Source of the DNA: Proteocatella sphenisci DSM 23131
Lineage (GTDB): Bacteria > Bacillota > Clostridia > Peptostreptococcales > Filifactoraceae
Direction of reading: 5' to 3'
Assembly: GCF_000423525.1 (NCBI RefSeq)
Contig: NZ_AUID01000019.1
Coordinates: forward strand, 1 to 57,691
DNA: 57,691 bases
Positions 54,540 through 57,691 of the stretch are shown in pieces. Numbering within the stretch: the stretch's first letter is position 1; each line of letters opens with the position of its first letter. Under the pieces are notes generated by a model. It searched no databases and was not told where the DNA came from. It was given only the letters and a program-made list of their open reading frames with translations. A program made the translations under genes and the position numbers.

Positions 54540-56015
54540 ATGAATGTAGTACGTTTTGCACCATCACCGACAGGATTTGTTCACATAGGAAGCTTGAGGA
54601 CCGCTCTTTACAACTATCTTTTTGCAAAAAAAACAGGAGGCAAGTATCTCCTGAGAGTTGAAGATACTGATCAGAGTAGACTTGTAGAAGGCGCGCTCGA
54701 AGGAATGCTTAATGCTATGGCATGGGCAGGAATCGATCACTCAGAAGGCGTAATGATAGATGAAAATCAGAATATATATCAAAGTGGAGAAAATGGACCC
54801 TATATACAGTCTCAGAGACTTGAAATATACAAAACATATATGAAGCAGCTGATAGATTCTGGTCATGCATATTACTGTTTCTGTACTAAAGACAGACTAG
54901 ACAGCCTCAGAGAGTCACAAAAATCAGAAGGAAACACAGCCAAATATGATGGTCACTGCAAATCACTTACAAAAGAACAAGTTGAAGAAAACCTTAAGAA
55001 CAATGTACCACATGTAATAAGGCTAAAACTTCCAGAAAACTATGATATAACGTTCAACGATATAGTAAGAGGCCAGGTTACAGTAAACACTAATGACATA
55101 GATGATCAAGTTCTCATGAAGACAGACGGATTTCCCACCTACCACATGGCAGTAATAGTAGATGACCATCTTATGGGTGTGACTCATGTAATAAGAGGAG
55201 AAGAATGGCTGCCATCAACACCAAAGCATGTATATTTGTACCAGGCTTTAGGTTGGGAAGCGCCTACATTTGTCCATCTTCCAAACATACTCAATAATGA
55301 CAGGAAAAAACTTTCCAAACGTCAGGGAGACGTTGCAGTTGAAGATTTCAAAAAGAAAGGCTATCTTAAAGAAGCACTTGTTAATTATGTTGCACTTCTT
55401 GGATGGTCGCCAGATGATAACCAGGAAATATTTACAATGCAAGAACTTGAGCAGGCCTTCAACCTGGAAAAAGTTTCAAAGAGCGGTGGAGTTTTTGACG
55501 TGGCAAAGCTTAACTGGATGAACAACCAGTATATAAAGGCATATGATCTGGACCAGCTCACCGAGCTATGCATACCCTTTGTAGTTGAAGCAGGTCTCAT
55601 GGCAAAAGAAGAAGCGGATTCAAAAAAAGACTGGTTAAAGCTTGCTGTAGATACTGTAAGAGAATCAATGGATTATCTGATGATATTCCCTGAAAAGATA
55701 AAACTTTTGCTTGAAGATCACGTTGGTGAAATAGAGCCAGACGCAATGGAGTTTTTCAAATTAGATCATATGGCCCAACTTTCTGATGCACTTGAGGCAA
55801 AGATATCTGCGGCTGATGTAATCACAGAAGACTTTGTAGGAGTTATGTTTAAAGAAATTCAAAAAGAAAACTCAATAAAAGGCAAGGATCTTTTTATGGG
55901 AACCAGAGTTCTCCTTACAGGGCAGATGCATGGACCGGATATAAAAAAATTATTGACATTACTTGGAAAAGAAAGACTATTAGTTAGAATTAAAGAGTCA
56001 AGAAAAAATCTGTAA
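54540..56015 (+). CDS. gltX: Glutamyl-tRNA synthetase
   Basis: A 491-residue class I aminoacyl-tRNA synthetase. The HIGH motif reads HIGS within [17 protein letters not shown], and the KMSKS motif reads KLSKRQGD near residue 259. Length matches bacterial GltX. It charges tRNA-Glu (and often tRNA-Gln in organisms with GatCAB). A gap of 70 bases separates it from the racemase gene. Confidence 0.97.
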   Translation: MNVVRFAPSPTGFVHIGSLRTALYNYLFAKKTGGKYLLRVEDTDQSRLVEGALEGMLNAMAWAGIDHSEGVMIDENQNIYQSGENGPYIQSQRLEIYKTYMKQLIDSGHAYYCFCTKDRLDSLRESQKSEGNTAKYDGHCKSLTKEQVEENLKNNVPHVIRLKLPENYDITFNDIVRGQVTVNTNDIDDQVLMKTDGFPTYHMAVIVDDHLMGVTHVIRGEEWLPSTPKHVYLYQALGWEAPTFVHLPNILNNDRKKLSKRQGDVAVEDFKKKGYLKEALVNYVALLGWSPDDNQEIFTMQELEQAFNLEKVSKSGGVFDVAKLNWMNNQYIKAYDLDQLTELCIPFVVEAGLMAKEEADSKKDWLKLAVDTVRESMDYLMIFPEKIKLLLEDHVGEIEPDAMEFFKLDHMAQLSDALEAKISAADVITEDFVGVMFKEIQKENSIKGKDLFMGTRVLLTGQMHGPDIKKLLTLLGKERLLVRIKESRKNL

Positions 56016-56053
56016 TTTTATAAGACCAGAGTTGATAATAGAAATGGAGCAAG

Positions 56054-57073
56054 ATGTTTGATTTAGGAAAGATATTAATGTACAAGGCAGTAATACACAC
56101 ATTTAGCAAAGAAAGCGAATATCCCGTGTGCTCTACCTACGAAATAGATCATGAAGAAGAACTCACATTTGAGATACTAAAAAGAAATATTGAAAAAATA
56201 CATGGGTCATCAGAAATGAAATGGTCATCATTCAAAGAAAACTCTATTGTAGAAAAGATGCTGGAAAATCTTGACGATGACCTCAATCTCTTTATGGAAG
56301 TAACCAAGGATCTCAGCTATATGATTCATAAAAATATATTTGAAAACAGAGAAGCCCTGACTTCTTGTGACATAGCATTTGTGCTCTTTGAGATGGATGA
56401 GCTGATGTATTTTGCATGCATAAAATTCAATTACAAAGATTTGCTTGTCAGAAAACTTGAAGAAACAAGAGATGGTTCTATAGCTATGATAACAAAGAGC
56501 AATGATCTGTATCTAAGTCCTAAATCAAAAACTGAAGAAGGATTTCTTGTACATCTTAAATTCATGGATATTGCACTTTTAGACAAAACTTACACAGTAA
56601 AAGGCGAAAAACAGAGTTTTTTTGGAGATCTAGTACTAGGGCTCAGTAGCGCAATGTCAGAAAAAGAAAAACTTAAGGCCTTTAATCAGGTTAATAAAAG
56701 AGTTCAGGAAAAGTTCATAGGAGAAGATATTCAGCAAAAAGCTCATATAAAAAAAGCCATAGCAGATACAATTGTAGAAGAAGGCACTATTGAAATAGAT
56801 AAAGTCCTGGATCGTGCGTTTGAAGACGACCAGGAAGTAAAAGGAATTTACAAAGAAGCATTTAAGAAGGCCAAGCTCGAAAAAGCAGAAATAAAAGTGG
56901 GCGAAATCATGGCCAGAAAATTTGACAGACAAAAAATTATCACAGGAAATGGAATAGAAATATCTATTCCTGTGGATTATTATAAAGATACTGACAAGAT
57001 TGAAATAATTTCAAACAGCGATGGTACCATTACTATAGTTGTTAAAAATATAGAAGAATACAAATCTGTATAA
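56054..57073 (+). CDS. Nucleoid-associated protein (NdpA/YejK family)
   Basis: A 339-residue soluble protein matching the 37-kDa nucleoid-associated family. It has a charged N-terminus with an MYKAVIHTF start, an LVLGLSSAMSEKEKLKAF segment near residue 196 and a basic C-terminal domain containing GIEISIPVDYYKD. Members associate with the nucleoid; their molecular role is not settled. A poor ribosome site (GGAGCAAG) precedes the start. A terminator follows. Confidence 0.8.
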   Translation: MFDLGKILMYKAVIHTFSKESEYPVCSTYEIDHEEELTFEILKRNIEKIHGSSEMKWSSFKENSIVEKMLENLDDDLNLFMEVTKDLSYMIHKNIFENREALTSCDIAFVLFEMDELMYFACIKFNYKDLLVRKLEETRDGSIAMITKSNDLYLSPKSKTEEGFLVHLKFMDIALLDKTYTVKGEKQSFFGDLVLGLSSAMSEKEKLKAFNQVNKRVQEKFIGEDIQQKAHIKKAIADTIVEEGTIEIDKVLDRAFEDDQEVKGIYKEAFKKAKLEKAEIKVGEIMARKFDRQKIITGNGIEISIPVDYYKDTDKIEIISNSDGTITIVVKNIEEYKSV

Positions 57074-57121
57074 GACCCTCGTATTCTTGTCTTATACCAG
57101 GACTTTGAGTAACATAATAAT

Positions 57122-57162
57122 AAAGCGTTTATAACTGGTGAAAACCTTGTTATAGACGCTTT
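57122..57162 (+). terminator. Terminator after the nucleoid-associated protein gene
   Basis: AAAGCGTTTATAAC pairs with GTTATAGACGCTTT (one T-G pair) around a 13-base loop. It insulates the rRNA promoters from upstream reading. Confidence 0.75.
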
Positions 57163-57241
57163 TATGTATAGAAAACCTGTTTTTGGAAAATAAAGGCATT
57201 AAATCAACGAAAAAAACTCATTAAAACTCATAAAAAATATA

Positions 57242-57270
57242 TTGACGAAATGCATCCCAGATGGTATATT
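57242..57270 (+). promoter_or_regulatory. rRNA promoter P1
   Basis: TTGACG, exactly 17 bases, TATATT. First of three tandem promoters before the 16S gene. Confidence 0.75.
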
Positions 57271-57347
57271 AATATACGTCCTCAAAAACGGATTGAAAAG
57301 ACCCATCGTCGAATGAGGCAGTTCAAGACTTGAAGATGAAAAAAGTG

Positions 57348-57376
57348 TTGACAAAGAAAGCACAAAATGATAATAT
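57348..57376 (+). promoter_or_regulatory. rRNA promoter P2
   Basis: TTGACA, exactly 17 bases, TAATAT. Confidence 0.8.
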
Positions 57377-57449
57377 TAAAAAGCACCAAAAAGCTCATCA
57401 GAGCTAAGCGGGCAGCCAGAAAAGTCAAATCAATACTTGAAAAAAAATA

Positions 57450-57478
57450 TTGACAAAAAAAACTTTCTGGAGTATACT
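57450..57478 (+). promoter_or_regulatory. rRNA promoter P3
   Basis: TTGACA, exactly 17 bases, TATACT. Closest to the 16S gene. About 190 bases of leader follow, including the ACCTTGAAAACTAAACA element (57520-57536) common in Firmicute rRNA leaders. Confidence 0.85.
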
Positions 57479-57668
57479 AATAAAAGTCACCACAAGGTGG
57501 CAGAATAATCAAATAATGAACCTTGAAAACTAAACAGCAGAATATACAAACCATTTATAGGTGTGAGCCGCAAGGCAATCATCTACAAAAAGAAACAAAC
57601 CGTAATTTCAATTAATTGAGATAACAAAAATAGATATGTCGGATGTTTAATCCGGCCAGTCAAACATT

Positions 57669-57691
57669 AAATTTAAGAGTTTGATCCTGGC
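57669..57691 (+). rRNA. 16S rRNA, 5' end only
   Basis: AAATTTAAGAG followed by TTTGATCCTGGC is the universal 5' end of bacterial 16S rRNA. Only about 23 bases lie in the window. Confidence 0.95.

Overview
The window is low-GC, gene-dense DNA from an amino-acid-fermenting anaerobe of the Clostridia. Complete operons for reductive leucine fermentation (had/acdB/etf/ldhA) and for selenium-dependent D-proline reduction (prd) are both present. Together with low GC, strong AGGAGG ribosome sites, sigma-54 control, a T-box and a glmS ribozyme, they point to a Stickland organism of the Peptostreptococcaceae type (relatives of Acetoanaerobium, Peptoclostridium or Clostridioides). The species cannot be fixed from this window. 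It ends in the first bases of a 16S rRNA gene.

Layout. 0-7.6 kb: a reverse-strand alanine-type sodium symporter, an amidohydrolase, a Lon-like protease, a stand-alone CinA N-domain protein and a patatin. 7.6-12.8 kb: a T-box leader (specifier read as AGG, Arg) driving a polar amino-acid ABC transporter, a LarA-like nickel racemase homologue and an aminotransferase, closed by a long palindromic terminator. 12.8-14.4 kb: an omega-amidase-like hydrolase and a DUF554 membrane protein. 14.4-28.8 kb: an intact sigma-54 activator, a textbook -24/-12 promoter, then YkvI-like transporter, hadA, hadI, hadB, hadC, acdB, etfB, etfA, ldhA, brnQ and an aminotransferase, ending at one strong terminator. 28.9-36.7 kb: addB-addA and an unknown membrane protein. 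36.8-46.3 kb: an orphan amino-acid-binding lipoprotein, a PrdR-like regulator with a degenerate AAA+ domain, then prdC (Sec), prdA, a small prd protein, prdB (Sec), prdD, prdE and prdF. 46.5-49.3 kb: a TSUP membrane protein, ornithine cyclodeaminase and a LUD protein. 49.4-57.7 kb: an MscS channel, glmS ribozyme and glmS, a GNAT protein, an ornithine-racemase-like enzyme, gltX, a nucleoid-associated protein and an rRNA promoter region with three tandem promoters.

How it works together. Leucine would enter through BrnQ, be transaminated, reduced by LdhA, activated by HadA, dehydrated by HadBC/HadI and reduced by AcdB-EtfBA. Arginine (T-box transporter) would yield ornithine, which ornithine cyclodeaminase turns into proline; PrdF makes D-proline and PrdAB reduces it with electrons via PrdC. 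The ornithine racemase homologue links to D-ornithine catabolism.

The points most worth a second look are: (1) prdD and prdE together look like a prdA gene split at the PrdA self-cleavage site; (2) the PrdR-like regulator has lost GAFTGA, the Walker B Asp and probable arginine-finger residues, while prdC has a good sigma-A promoter with a repeated operator-like element; (3) paired dyads inside the terminator upstream of the sigma-54 promoter look like activator sites; (4) AddB has no visible Walker A; (5) a T-box operon carries a LarA homologue with all its metal/cofactor residues.
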